The notes: generated by a model not told the origin, from the sequence alone. A stretch of DNA of 33,831 nucleotides from CAZBDV01 sp964490765 (GCA_964490765.1 CAZBDV010000024.1:1-33831), one strand, 5' to 3'; positions 8,655 through 17,075 are shown, counted from the stretch's first letter. Made by a program: numbers and translations.

Positions 8655-9641
8655 ATGAAAGTAGGCCTCACATACGATTTAAGGGATGATTACTTACTGG
8701 AGGGGTTTACAGAGGAAGAGACTGCCGAGATGGATAGTATCTCGACTATTGAATCCCTGGAAGAAGCGATAACCAATCTTGGTTATGAAGTCGAGAGACT
8801 GGGAAACATCAAAAAGTTGATTTCGAAACTGGCAACAGGGGAGAGGTGGGATCTAGTATTTAATATATCAGAGGGTGTATATGGTATGGGGAGGGAAGCC
8901 CAAGTTCCTGCAGTATTGGATGCTTACCGTATTCCCTATACTTTCTCTGATACTATCGTTCTGTCTGTAGCTTTGCAGAAAGCACTTACAAAAAGGATAG
9001 TCAGCGATCTGGAAGTTCCGACACCTGATTTCTTCTCTGTTCGTACTGAAGAGAGTATAGCACAGATAAATCTTCCCTTCCCACTGTTTGCCAAGCCGGT
9101 AGCTGAAGGGACAGGACGAGGAGTGACAGATCGTTCGATAATCACCAACAAGAAAGAACTTGAAACGGTTTGTCTTGAGCTGTTGAGGATATATAAACAG
9201 CCAGTTCTGGTAGAGAGATATCTTCCAGGTAGAGAGTATACAGTAGGGATAATCGGAACGGGAAATAGATCTGAAGCTGTGGGGGTAATCGAGGTTGTGA
9301 TAAAAGGTAGTTCTGATACTGAAGTTTACGGGTTTAAGGCCAAAGAACTATGTGAGCAGTTAGTCGATTATGTCCCGGCCAGAGGAGCCAGGGCAGAAAG
9401 GGCAAAAGAGCTCGCTTTGATCGTTCACAAAGGGATTAATTGCCGCGATTCGTCCCGGGTAGATTTTAAAGAGGATGAGCGGGGAGAGTTACAGTTCCTG
9501 GAGATAAATCCTCTTGCCGGTTTGCATCCATCACACTCTGATCTTCCCATAATTTGCAGCTTTTTTGGAATCAGTTATGAGGAGTTGATTTACAGAATCA
9601 TAGAATCTGCCAGAGAGAGAATAAAACCTGACAATCGGTAA
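8655..9641 (+). CDS. ATP-grasp ligase of the D-alanine-D-alanine ligase family
   Basis: The 328-residue product resembles Ddl-type ATP-grasp enzymes, which join two amino acids through an acyl-phosphate. The N-terminal half has WDLVFNISEGVYGMGREAQV and VPAVLDAYRIPYTFSD, typical of the family. The central ATP-grasp part has PLFAKPVAEGTGRGV and PVLVERYLPGREYTVGI, and the end carries metal and phosphate ligands (DFKEDERGELQFLEINPLAG). The second-substrate segment reads EINPLAGLHPSHSDLP, unlike the usual EINTxPGMTxxS of Ddl, so the product may not be D-Ala-D-Ala. The ATG at 8655 has only a weak upstream AGGGTTGAG. It is followed after 10 bases by a DmpA-type aminopeptidase gene, indicating an operon. 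Family confidence is high, substrate unknown. Confidence 0.85.
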   Translation: MKVGLTYDLRDDYLLEGFTEEETAEMDSISTIESLEEAITNLGYEVERLGNIKKLISKLATGERWDLVFNISEGVYGMGREAQVPAVLDAYRIPYTFSDTIVLSVALQKALTKRIVSDLEVPTPDFFSVRTEESIAQINLPFPLFAKPVAEGTGRGVTDRSIITNKKELETVCLELLRIYKQPVLVERYLPGREYTVGIIGTGNRSEAVGVIEVVIKGSSDTEVYGFKAKELCEQLVDYVPARGARAERAKELALIVHKGINCRDSSRVDFKEDERGELQFLEINPLAGLHPSHSDLPIICSFFGISYEELIYRIIESARERIKPDNR

Positions 9642-9651
9642 TGAGGTAAAT

Positions 9652-10770
9652 ATGACCAAAACAGCAGATAAGAGGAAGAGTCTTAGAGAATTCGGTTTAA
9701 CAATTGGAAGATTCAAGACCGGTAAATACAATGCGATAACCGACGTTTATGGAGTGAGAGTAGGACACACTACGATAACAGAAGATCATGTCAGGGTACC
9801 GGGTACTACTGAACTCAGTTCGGTACGTACCGGTGTAACAGTAGTTTTACCAGCCTATGATTCCTTATTAGACAGGCTCTTTGTAGCAGGAGGATTCATT
9901 CTTAATGGTATTGGTGAGATGACAGGTTTCACGCAGGTTATGGAATGGGGATGGCTGGAAACACCAATTCTACTGACCAACACGATGTCCATCGGTCAGG
10001 TTCATAGTGGGGTTATTTCACATCTCATAGCCAAGTATCCCGGCATAGGGAGGGATTCTGATGTAATAATACCGGTAATTGGCGAAACTGATGACTCTTT
10101 TCTTAATGATGTTAGAATAAGCCGGATAAGTGAAGATGATGTAATCCAGGCTTTTAGCACAGCAAAGAGTGGATATGTAAAACAGGGTTCTGTCGGTGCT
10201 GGAACAGGAATGACTACTTTCGATTTTGCTGGAGGGATAGGGAGTTCTTCCCGTGTACTGCCAAAGGATGAAGGTGGATATACAATCGGAGTGTTGGTTC
10301 TCTCGAATTTTGGTAAAATGCGTAATTTAACGATTGATGGAGCAGTGGTAGGCCGTGAGCTTGATCTCATTTATCCTCAGGAAGGCCGCAGAGAGTACAG
10401 TTACGGTTCTGTAATAGTAGTGGTGGCTACCGATGCACCTCTATTAAACAGCCAGTTGAATAGGTTATCAAAAAGAGCAGCTCTCGGTCTGGGCAGGGTC
10501 GGTTCTTATGCCGCATCAACCAGTGGAGAGATAATTATATCCTTCTCTGTCGGGAACAAGTTGATTCGTAAAGGGAGAGACAAATCCAAACATCAGAGTA
10601 TAAGATTTATCAATGATGCTCATATCAATCCACTCTACGAAGCGGTTATAGAAGCTACTGAAGAGGCAGTGTTGAACGCAATATTCTATTCAAATGGGGT
10701 GAAGGGACGATTGGGACATTATTGTCCTCCGGTACCAGTAGATGAAGTGGTCAGGATTATCCAGCGTTGA
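9652..10770 (+). CDS. P1 family peptidase (DmpA-type L-aminopeptidase/D-esterase)
   Basis: DmpA/BapA enzymes remove N-terminal residues from peptides, including D-amino-acid amides and beta-peptides, and mature by self-cleavage before a Ser that becomes the nucleophile. The 372-residue product has ITDVYGVRVGHTTI at the start, GAGTGMTTFDFAGGIGSSSR in the middle, and YGSVIVVVATDAPLL; the predicted cut is Gly252-Ser253, matching Gly249-Ser250 of DmpA. There is no signal peptide, so it acts in the cytoplasm. A GAGG ribosome binding site precedes the ATG, and it is the second gene of an operon with the ATP-grasp ligase 10 bases upstream. A strong terminator hairpin follows. High confidence in family; the physiological substrate is unknown. 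Confidence 0.93.
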   Translation: MTKTADKRKSLREFGLTIGRFKTGKYNAITDVYGVRVGHTTITEDHVRVPGTTELSSVRTGVTVVLPAYDSLLDRLFVAGGFILNGIGEMTGFTQVMEWGWLETPILLTNTMSIGQVHSGVISHLIAKYPGIGRDSDVIIPVIGETDDSFLNDVRISRISEDDVIQAFSTAKSGYVKQGSVGAGTGMTTFDFAGGIGSSSRVLPKDEGGYTIGVLVLSNFGKMRNLTIDGAVVGRELDLIYPQEGRREYSYGSVIVVVATDAPLLNSQLNRLSKRAALGLGRVGSYAASTSGEIIISFSVGNKLIRKGRDKSKHQSIRFINDAHINPLYEAVIEATEEAVLNAIFYSNGVKGRLGHYCPPVPVDEVVRIIQR

Positions 10771-10792
10771 GTTTTCAGAAAATTTAGAGAAA

Positions 10793-10818
10793 AAAGGGCA
10801 GAAGTAATTCTGCCCTTT
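10793..10818. terminator. Bidirectional intrinsic terminator
   Basis: A perfect 11-base-pair stem (AAAGGGCAGAA with TTCTGCCCTTT) closes a 4-base loop. Read on the minus strand it is followed by a T-run, so it ends the convergent secreted-protein gene well. On the + strand the 3' side is T-rich but broken (TTTCTTAC). It sits between the convergent stops at 10770 and 10840. Confidence 0.85.
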
Positions 10819-10839
10819 CTTACAAGTATAATTTTGACT

Positions 10840-12225
10840 TTATTTCAGAAGAAGCATCTTGCCTGTAGCTTCTGTTTCCTCTCCTTTCAGCAGGTAGAAA
10901 TAAATGCCTGATGGAACTGTAATCCCTCTCTCATCTTTGCCGTCCCATACGATTCTATGGTTTCCGGCAGTTCTCTCTTCATCTATCAAATTTGTAACTC
11001 TCTGGCCTTTGATGTTCATGATCGAGAGATTTATATGCTGTTCATTTGGTAGATCGAAGCTGATAGTAGTTTCAGGATTGAAAGGATTGGGGTAATTATA
11101 GATCAACTGTTCCAGTGGGTGTAAGTTTTCTTCATCTATGTTCGAGATTTCGGTTGTCGATACCAGTATTCTTCGTTCATCTTCCCAACCAGAATCATCA
11201 GAATAATGATATTGATACAGGATCTCTTCTAAATAACCATTGTTATCGTAAGAGTAGTTAACTCTTTCCCACTGATCCCAGGGTGGTTCGAGAAAATCGT
11301 GGTAGTACTCTCTGGTAATCGTTGCTAACTGGTTATCAGAATGATAAGTGTAAAAGTATCTGCTGCTTGGTGTCCACTCATCATCCCATTCATATCCATA
11401 TTCTTCTTCTATCATCGGCTGCGGTAGCCAGGTAGGCTGTTCTAGGGTAAATTCGAGAATCAGAAGATTGAGAAAGTCTTGCATTTCTGAATATCCACTC
11501 TGATCTTCTGGGTGATAATACCATTCTTCAAGTTCGAACAAGAACCATTCCTCTCCGTCATAGGAACCTTCAATTGTAGCCTCGGAACGTCTCAAATTTT
11601 CATCAAGAGTGACATCAATCATTTCATAGTAATCTTCATCATAAGATGAGAACATAAGATTATCGATCAGATCATTTTCATCGTAGTAGCAGTCAATGCC
11701 CATCATAAGAAACATCTCATCTTCGTTTTCATCGTATTCGTAACCAAGAGCTTCAACTAATTGATGATTTTCATTGAAGGTCTGATTGATAACCATAAGA
11801 TCCAATTCTATAGGCTCTTCTATAAGTCTCATCTTCATCTGCTCGAGCAGGTCATAATCATTCCAGGTAAACTCCATCCTGATTGGTAGTTCGTACCATT
11901 CCCGGTTCATATCAAGCCACATATAATGGTCGATGGCAGTCAGTCTCCCATGATCGTCATAATTGAATCTCTCTTTTGAATAATTTATCCATTCTCTTGT
12001 ATCGGGATCCAATTCTTGAAAAATTCTCTCATATATAACAGTTTCCATGTTACGAGAGACTGGATTGTTTAATATAAAAGTGCTTGAACTGAATCTCTCT
12101 CTTAACCTGGTTGAAATATCTCTCAAATGATCTTGAATATGCGTATCAATGTCAGCAACCAAAGATGTGCAGCTGATTATGATGATACCTAAGATTATGA
12201 CGAAAGGGATTTTTTTTGAACTCAT
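10840..12225 (-). CDS. Secreted protein with C-terminal T9SS-like sorting domain, paralog A
   Basis: The 461-residue product has an N-terminal signal peptide (SKKIPFVIILGIIIISCTSL), a long acidic, Tyr/Trp-rich body with repeated units of the type Y-D-x-N-G-x-L (for example SYDNNGYLEEILYQY) that resemble strand-turn-strand repeats, and a C-terminal domain with YNYPNPFNPETTISF, NLSIMNIKGQRV, SGIYFYLLKG and final KMLLLK. This ending is the FlgD-Ig/Por-secretion-tail type that directs export and surface anchoring in FCB bacteria. The frame opens seven codons earlier (12246), but AAGGAGG lies eight bases before the ATG at 12225, so that is the start. From there the length equals that of the neighbouring paralog exactly. 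No enzymatic motif is visible; function unknown. Confidence 0.85.
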   Translation of the reverse strand: MSSKKIPFVIILGIIIISCTSLVADIDTHIQDHLRDISTRLRERFSSSTFILNNPVSRNMETVIYERIFQELDPDTREWINYSKERFNYDDHGRLTAIDHYMWLDMNREWYELPIRMEFTWNDYDLLEQMKMRLIEEPIELDLMVINQTFNENHQLVEALGYEYDENEDEMFLMMGIDCYYDENDLIDNLMFSSYDEDYYEMIDVTLDENLRRSEATIEGSYDGEEWFLFELEEWYYHPEDQSGYSEMQDFLNLLILEFTLEQPTWLPQPMIEEEYGYEWDDEWTPSSRYFYTYHSDNQLATITREYYHDFLEPPWDQWERVNYSYDNNGYLEEILYQYHYSDDSGWEDERRILVSTTEISNIDEENLHPLEQLIYNYPNPFNPETTISFDLPNEQHINLSIMNIKGQRVTNLIDEERTAGNHRIVWDGKDERGITVPSGIYFYLLKGEETEATGKMLLLK

Positions 12226-12259
12226 GAAATAGACCTCCTTATTCATTTAAGTCACATTC

Positions 12260-12288
12260 ATAATAAAGATTCACAGCTAAAAAGTCAA
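12260..12288 (-). promoter_or_regulatory. Predicted sigma-70-type promoter of secreted paralog A
   Basis: On the minus strand TTGACT (12288-12283) and TATTAT (12265-12260) are separated by 17 bases, five of six matches to each consensus box. Transcription would start near 12253, giving a leader of about 28 bases that includes the strong AAGGAGG site. This suggests paralog A has its own promoter rather than being read only from paralog B. Confidence 0.65.
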
Positions 12289-12406
12289 GAGAAAAGCGGC
12301 AGGTAGTTTTATTTTCAGCATGACGTCTAGTTTGCCAGTTCATTAAAAACCAACTCCTTTTTAAATCCCAGGTAGTAAGATGCTCTATATCAGTAGCTTA
12401 TATTAC

Positions 12407-13792
12407 CTATTTCAGAAGTAACATCTTGCCGGAAATAGAAAAGGTTTTACCTGACAGATGATAAAAATAGATACCGGAAGGAAGGGGCTCACCTACATCG
12501 TCTTTCCCATCCCAGTTGTATCTATGTTCTCCGGCTGCTCTATATTCATTGATGAGAGTTCTTACTCTCTGACCTTTAATATTGATGATAGACAGATTGA
12601 TCGGTTCGCTGTAGTTGAGTTGAAATTGAATGGTTGTTTCAGGATTGAAGGGGTTGGGATAATTTGTGATATCTATACTTGATGGTTGCAGTATCTCATC
12701 TTCTACATCAGTATGCTCGTCCATATATAATAAAACTCTGTATTGATCATCCCATCCACCATAATAATAATACTGATGGAGTAATTCCTCGAGAAATCCC
12801 TGAGTATTGTAGAGATATAGATAACGATCCATTGGTTCCCACTGGTTATCAGTCACATAACTTTCCAGAGCTATGGTTTCGATGTTATTGTCTTGATAAT
12901 ATGTATATGCTTCTCTCTCCTTAAGTATCCAGGAGGAAGCAGACCATATGTAGAAATACTGGGCATCAAACATGGGAGCCGGCAGCCAGGTAACATTATC
13001 GAGAGCGATATTTAACCCAAGAAAGTTGAAAAAACTCTGAACTTCCGTATAACCACTCTGGTCATCTGGATGATACTCTATGAGAGTTCGTTCATTCAGC
13101 ATCCAGTCTTCACCACCGAGAGATACTTCATCGATCAATTCCAGCATACGGCCATTATCATCATAAAATAAGTAGATATTCATCCAGAAGGAGCCATCCG
13201 GAGTATTCTCTGTCATAACTATAGCTTCTATCCGGTCATCATCATCATAGAGAAACTGATAAATCATTTCATACACCAATTCCTGAAAATAATCATCATA
13301 CTCTTCCCAGATGATCTCAGTAACCTGGCCACTGTTATTGAAGGTCTGAGTGATGATCATAGAGTCGTATTCCAGGGAGTCTTCTTCATATCTAAGCTTT
13401 ATCTCGTCTATAAGATCATTATTCCAGGTTATATATGTCCTGTAAAAAGAATCATACCATTGTTCGGAAAACTCATCCCAGTAATAGAGTGGAACATTGG
13501 TAAGTTTAGCGTTATTATCATAATAGAAGAGCTCTCTATCCCAATTGATCCAGATTTCTGAATCCCATTCCAGATATTGAAAAACCCTTTCTGTAATTAC
13601 CAGTTCTCTTGACGGTGGATTCAACAACTTCAATAACGCTTTGCTACCACCCTGTACGATCTCTCTTTTTTCTGCTCTTCTCTGGTGGAGATATTCTTCA
13701 CTACGTTCGTCGATACTGCCAGACAGAGCAGTTGACACTAGCATTACAAACAGTAAAAACACAATCAAACAAAACTGCTTATTGTGAGACAT
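12407..13792 (-). CDS. Secreted protein with C-terminal T9SS-like sorting domain, paralog B
   Basis: Also 461 residues and clearly homologous to the next gene downstream. It has a signal peptide (FCLIVFLLFVMLVSTALSGS), the segment SKALLKLLNPPSRE (compare FILNNPVSRN in paralog A), the same acidic Tyr-rich body with Y-x-D-D-N-G-R-M units, the shared phrase EYHPDDQSGYTEVQ, and a sorting domain with ITNYPNPFNPETTIQF, INIKGQRVRTL and SGIYFYHLSGK. The ATG at 13792 follows GGAGG. The pair looks like a tandem duplication that has diverged strongly in the body while keeping length and layout. There is no catalytic motif; function unknown, probably a surface or released protein. Confidence 0.85.
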   Translation of the reverse strand: MSHNKQFCLIVFLLFVMLVSTALSGSIDERSEEYLHQRRAEKREIVQGGSKALLKLLNPPSRELVITERVFQYLEWDSEIWINWDRELFYYDNNAKLTNVPLYYWDEFSEQWYDSFYRTYITWNNDLIDEIKLRYEEDSLEYDSMIITQTFNNSGQVTEIIWEEYDDYFQELVYEMIYQFLYDDDDRIEAIVMTENTPDGSFWMNIYLFYDDNGRMLELIDEVSLGGEDWMLNERTLIEYHPDDQSGYTEVQSFFNFLGLNIALDNVTWLPAPMFDAQYFYIWSASSWILKEREAYTYYQDNNIETIALESYVTDNQWEPMDRYLYLYNTQGFLEELLHQYYYYGGWDDQYRVLLYMDEHTDVEDEILQPSSIDITNYPNPFNPETTIQFQLNYSEPINLSIINIKGQRVRTLINEYRAAGEHRYNWDGKDDVGEPLPSGIYFYHLSGKTFSISGKMLLLK

Positions 13793-13818
13793 TCATAACC
13801 TCCGCGTAGATCTAGTAT

Positions 13819-13846
13819 TTACAAGCAGTAATAATACTGCCTGTAA
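13819..13846. repeat. Inverted repeat upstream of secreted paralog B
   Basis: The arms TTACA-a-GCAGTA and TACTGC-c-TGTAA pair at 11 of 12 positions around a 4-base centre (ATAA). It lies 27 bases before the ATG of paralog B, so it could be an operator over the promoter or a hairpin in the mRNA leader close to the ribosome binding site. Confidence 0.5.
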
Positions 13847-13893
13847 TAAATGCTTTCTTTCTGAGGGGTTGTCTTGTCAGTGCTTTCCAGGTA

Positions 13894-14094
13894 TTACTCT
13901 CTCTTTCGCCTCTCGAGTTTTGATACTATATAACCGCTGAGAAAACCGAGTAGAAATATCACCAGAAAGATGATAATCTGTGACATATAAATGGTCCAGA
14001 AGAAAATCTCCACCTCTATAGGGATGGAATTCTGGACTATAAGAATTACAAATATGATGGCCAGTATTATCAGGACAATGACTTTACGATTCAT
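13894..14094 (-). CDS. LapA-domain small inner-membrane protein
   Basis: The 66-residue product has two transmembrane helices (VIVLIILAIIFVILIVQNS and MSQIIIFLVIFLLGFLSGYI) linked by a short loop (IPIEVEIFFWTIY) and ends with a basic tail (KLERRKRE). The QNS...VEIFFW layout is that of the LapA/DUF1049 family, which in Enterobacteria partners LapB in lipopolysaccharide control, but many bacteria have standalone members of unknown role. GGAGGG precedes the ATG. It is the last gene of the envelope operon, 40 bases after yjbQ, with a small hairpin in the gap. Confidence 0.8.
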   Translation of the reverse strand: MNRKVIVLIILAIIFVILIVQNSIPIEVEIFFWTIYMSQIIIFLVIFLLGFLSGYIVSKLERRKRE

Positions 14095-14107
14095 AACTAC
14101 CCTCCTG

Positions 14108-14124
14108 CCTATTTATCAAATAGG
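14108..14124. repeat. Small hairpin between yjbQ and the LapA-like gene
   Basis: CCTATTT and AAATAGG form a perfect 7-base-pair stem with a 3-base loop in the 40-base gap. It has no T-run on the minus strand, so it is more likely an intercistronic stem than a terminator, or chance. Confidence 0.35.
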
Positions 14125-14134
14125 TCAATTTAGA

Positions 14135-14551
14135 CTATTCTCCAATAATCTTGATTAATATCCTTTTGTTTCTTTTACCATCAAATTCACCATAGAAGAT
14201 CTGTTCCCATGTTCCCAGATCCATTTTCCCATCTGTAACGGCAATAACAACTTCTCTACCCATAATACTTCTTTTAAGATGGGCATCAGCATTGTCTTCG
14301 TATCCATTATGTCTGTATTGGGAATGAGGTTTTTCGGGAGCGAGTCTTTCAAGCCAGACCAGAAAATCATGATGCAGGCCAGGTTCATCATCATTGATGA
14401 AGACGCTGGAAGTGATATGCATAGAGTTACATAGGAGCAACCCCTCTTTGATTTCACTCTCCCTGAGTGCCTTATCCAGATCAGGAGTTATATTGATTAG
14501 TGCTCGACGAGTAGGTGTATGAAATGTGAGTTCTTTGCGATAGGACTTCAT
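14135..14551 (-). CDS. YjbQ family protein (UPF0047, secondary thiamine-phosphate synthase-like)
   Basis: The 138-residue product matches the UPF0047/YjbQ family in length and motifs: ALINITPDLDKAL near the start, LLLCNSMHITSSVFIND, HHDFLVWLERLAP, NADAHLKRSIMGREV and the end DLGTWEQIFYGEFDG. The conserved His in MHITSS and in NADAHLK and the Glu in WEQIFYGEFDG are those usually proposed at the active site. Some members have been reported to have weak thiamine-phosphate synthase activity; the true role is not settled. The ribosome binding site (GGAGGAG) lies within the last codons of the LPP20-like gene, which ends 8 bases upstream, so the two are translationally linked. High confidence in family, low in function. 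Confidence 0.9.
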   Translation of the reverse strand: MKSYRKELTFHTPTRRALINITPDLDKALRESEIKEGLLLCNSMHITSSVFINDDEPGLHHDFLVWLERLAPEKPHSQYRHNGYEDNADAHLKRSIMGREVVIAVTDGKMDLGTWEQIFYGEFDGKRNKRILIKIIGE

Positions 14552-14559
14552 ATTCAGAA

Positions 14560-15603
14560 CTACTCCTCCATCTTTACGAGATTATCGAAATATGCAAACA
14601 ATTTTCTGGTAAATTCCTGTCGGATATCTCGTTCTATTGATCTGTAAGCTCTGGCAACAGCTTCCTGATGGTTAATATGTCCCTCTCTACCACGTTGTGA
14701 GTGACTTACGACACTCTGACTACCGGTATCCTTCATATCAAGATTAAGATGCCAGCGAACAAATTTCTCCGGTCTCTGAAGATCTACTTCTTCGATAAGA
14801 ATCTCTCCCGTGATCTCGATAGTTCCATGATCGGTAACCAAAAATCCCTGTTCATTCAGAATATCTGTCAGAACTTTTTCAATCCTTCCATCGCTGTCAT
14901 TATCTAATGATACCATGAATTTGAGATTATTGGCCATCTCTCTTGTCTCTAATTGTAATTCATTATGGTTGTAATCGAGTTGAATCATTGCCTTGTAGTC
15001 AGGAGCAATTATCTGCAACTGATCGAGAAGATTCTCATTTGCTATGCTGATCACCAGAGCGGCACTTGCATAGGAGTATCTCTCCAGTGGACTACTTGTA
15101 TTTTCAATACTATTGAGTAAGAGCTTGATTTGTTCATTGTGTTTGTCTATTTTAGCCATATAAATATCAGCTGTCTTATGACGATCTATATAAGCCAGGA
15201 CGTGAACTCTACCCAGGTTATCTGTATAACTGTCAGCATACTGAATATTGTATAGAGTCTGTGCTGCTGTAGTGGAAACCGATCGATCAATGTCTGTGAT
15301 CATTTCACTCTGTTGAGATTCTTCAGATACGAGTTCTCTATAGCGTTCTTGAAAAAGTTGTTCTGCTTCGATTCTGGTTTCGAATATATGCGCTAGATTA
15401 GCAGCTGCCGCCGATTCTGCCTGGCTGCGGCTGTCACCCTCTCCGATGGCAACGAGATACATCCCCTCGGGGTATCTGGACTGTGGATTGATTAGCCATT
15501 CAGGTCTGTTATCTTCGCTGGCATCTCTCCGGGCGGAAAGCGCTGAGATATAACAGGTCGTGACAATAAGTAACAACAACATCAAAGTTGTATATCTTTT
15601 CAT
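14560..15603 (-). CDS. LPP20-like exported protein
   Basis: The 347-residue product begins with a signal peptide (MLLLLIVTTCYISALSA) and continues with RPEWLINPQSRYPEGMYLVA and GEGDSRSQAESAAAANLAHI, the typical opening of LPP20-family domains (P-x-W, then an A-I-G-x-G segment followed by an Ala-rich helix). A central IDRHKTADIYMAK segment and a long C-terminal part resembling a second alpha/beta fold follow. The Cys in the signal peptide is not in a good lipobox (VTTC), so lipid attachment is doubtful. GAGGTG precedes the ATG. It is third in the operon after the LpoB-like and COG3014-like lipoprotein genes, a neighbourhood seen in other bacteria, which suggests they form an outer-membrane complex. 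Exact function unknown. Confidence 0.75.
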   Translation of the reverse strand: MKRYTTLMLLLLIVTTCYISALSARRDASEDNRPEWLINPQSRYPEGMYLVAIGEGDSRSQAESAAAANLAHIFETRIEAEQLFQERYRELVSEESQQSEMITDIDRSVSTTAAQTLYNIQYADSYTDNLGRVHVLAYIDRHKTADIYMAKIDKHNEQIKLLLNSIENTSSPLERYSYASAALVISIANENLLDQLQIIAPDYKAMIQLDYNHNELQLETREMANNLKFMVSLDNDSDGRIEKVLTDILNEQGFLVTDHGTIEITGEILIEEVDLQRPEKFVRWHLNLDMKDTGSQSVVSHSQRGREGHINHQEAVARAYRSIERDIRQEFTRKLFAYFDNLVKMEE

Positions 15604-15641
15604 TATACACCTCTATATTATAGTAATCGCTTAACTATCGT

Positions 15642-17027
15642 CTAATTAAGGTAAAAACTATTAATCAGGTTCAGATGATTCTTTATTACATTATAACTAT
15701 CATATCTGTCAACAAAAACAACCGAGCCATATCGATTTAGGTACTCTATTCTTACATCATAGACACCGGGCTCTAATTCGATTTCACCTACCAGAGCTTT
15801 GCCTGGAAAGAATCGGGCAATTCTGAGATCAGCGTTTTCCGAGAGGTCGACTGCAATATCGGTGGCAATTCTAAAAATAAGGCTTCCAATATCACCAGTT
15901 TTATCATCCATATCTGCTTTTGCCTTTTCAGCGATAAGACCTTTAACGACAGACCGAGTTATAGCTTTGAGATAGATCAGGGGAGCTTTGACATTGAAGG
16001 TCTCTACAGCAATATTTGAGATATCTTCGATCTTTTCTAATTCAGTCACCAGCGAATCATCTACAAAGACTCTGACCCGTGATACCTGACTGCTTCTCTT
16101 CTGCATTATCGGGAGAGAAAACTTAAAATGGTAATCCTTATCGAGTCCCGGCCAGAATATAGTTTGAGCAAAAGCCTCCGGCTCATTACCAGAGACAATC
16201 AGATAATTATCGAATGTAGTAATCCTTCTCTCAACCCCCTTCTTTTCAGGTGCCCTGCCGGCAAAACTGATGAAGTTTACCTTCGCCTTATCTCCAATCT
16301 TGAGATGGGATGAGAGGTCAGGTTTAGGGAAGTTGTATATCTGTCTCTGCTGTTGCCAGCCATCATTTATGTAATTATAATCGATTCTGGCATCATCGAG
16401 TTGTCCTTCTGTTCTATAGATCAACATACTGAGATAGCGGCCCAGAATCGAATTATGAAATCGTGAAGAACCAGGTTCGAAATCGATCTCCACTTCATCA
16501 GCCTGCTGTAGAGATTTGGCAAAGTCTCTGTATTTGTCCTCCAGAACATTGAGTTTTTCATTTACGCGGCGGATTTCTACGAACGCCTTATCGAACTCAT
16601 CCAATTTGATGAAGTTGATTGCTTTAAAGATATTGATGTAGATATCTTCATAATCCTCTCCGGAATATTCCAGGACATTATCATTGAGTAGTATCGAAGC
16701 AGTAGCACGGGAGATACTTCTTGTAAAGAGATAGTCAATGGCATCTTCAGCCTCGGTCAGATATTCATTACTCTTTTCGTAATCGTGGTTATAATGGTGA
16801 AGCATTCCCAGATCAAGATAGAAAAGCACCCTGTCTTTAGTTTTATAGTGTCTGTTTTTATAGGAAGCGAGTTGATCTGCTGCAGAAGCAAAATTCTGTT
16901 CCTGGATCTTTTCTTCAATCGCCCGAAAATGCGCAGTTTGTGTGGCTAATGAGGAGCAGCTGTTTAGAAAGAGAATAACCGCTACAATCAGAATAAATAG
17001 CGTAAATATCTCTTTTTCAACTCTCAA
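15642..17027 (-). CDS. COG3014-like lipoprotein
   Basis: The 461-residue product has a lipoprotein signal (VAVILFLNSCSSLATQ; the Cys of LNSC is the likely lipidated residue). A tetratricopeptide-like helical region follows (FASAADQLASYKN, LDLGMLHHYNHDYEKSNEYL, EDIYINIFKAINFIKLDEFDKA), and a C-terminal beta-rich domain ends in FPGKALVGEIELEPG and VYDVRIEYLN. This layout fits the COG3014 lipoproteins usually found beside lpoB. The start is TTG at 17027: no ATG or GTG lies in frame before the signal peptide and GAGG is correctly spaced upstream. It is separated from the LpoB-like gene by 147 bases holding a hairpin, and lies 38 bases before the LPP20-like gene. Confidence 0.78.
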   Translation of the reverse strand: MRVEKEIFTLFILIVAVILFLNSCSSLATQTAHFRAIEEKIQEQNFASAADQLASYKNRHYKTKDRVLFYLDLGMLHHYNHDYEKSNEYLTEAEDAIDYLFTRSISRATASILLNDNVLEYSGEDYEDIYINIFKAINFIKLDEFDKAFVEIRRVNEKLNVLEDKYRDFAKSLQQADEVEIDFEPGSSRFHNSILGRYLSMLIYRTEGQLDDARIDYNYINDGWQQQRQIYNFPKPDLSSHLKIGDKAKVNFISFAGRAPEKKGVERRITTFDNYLIVSGNEPEAFAQTIFWPGLDKDYHFKFSLPIMQKRSSQVSRVRVFVDDSLVTELEKIEDISNIAVETFNVKAPLIYLKAITRSVVKGLIAEKAKADMDDKTGDIGSLIFRIATDIAVDLSENADLRIARFFPGKALVGEIELEPGVYDVRIEYLNRYGSVVFVDRYDSYNVIKNHLNLINSFYLN

Positions 17028-17075
17028 ACTGCCTCACTCCCTGATTCGATGATATTTAAAGAAGTTTGATATAGA

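Noticed and set aside
12226..12246. Upstream start of secreted paralog A
   Set aside because: The extra seven codons include the AAGGAGG ribosome binding site of the ATG at 12225.
14155..14457. 100-codon minus-strand frame inside yjbQ
   Set aside because: It is the shifted frame of yjbQ, whose motifs are clear; the alternative product is Met/Lys-rich with no family features.
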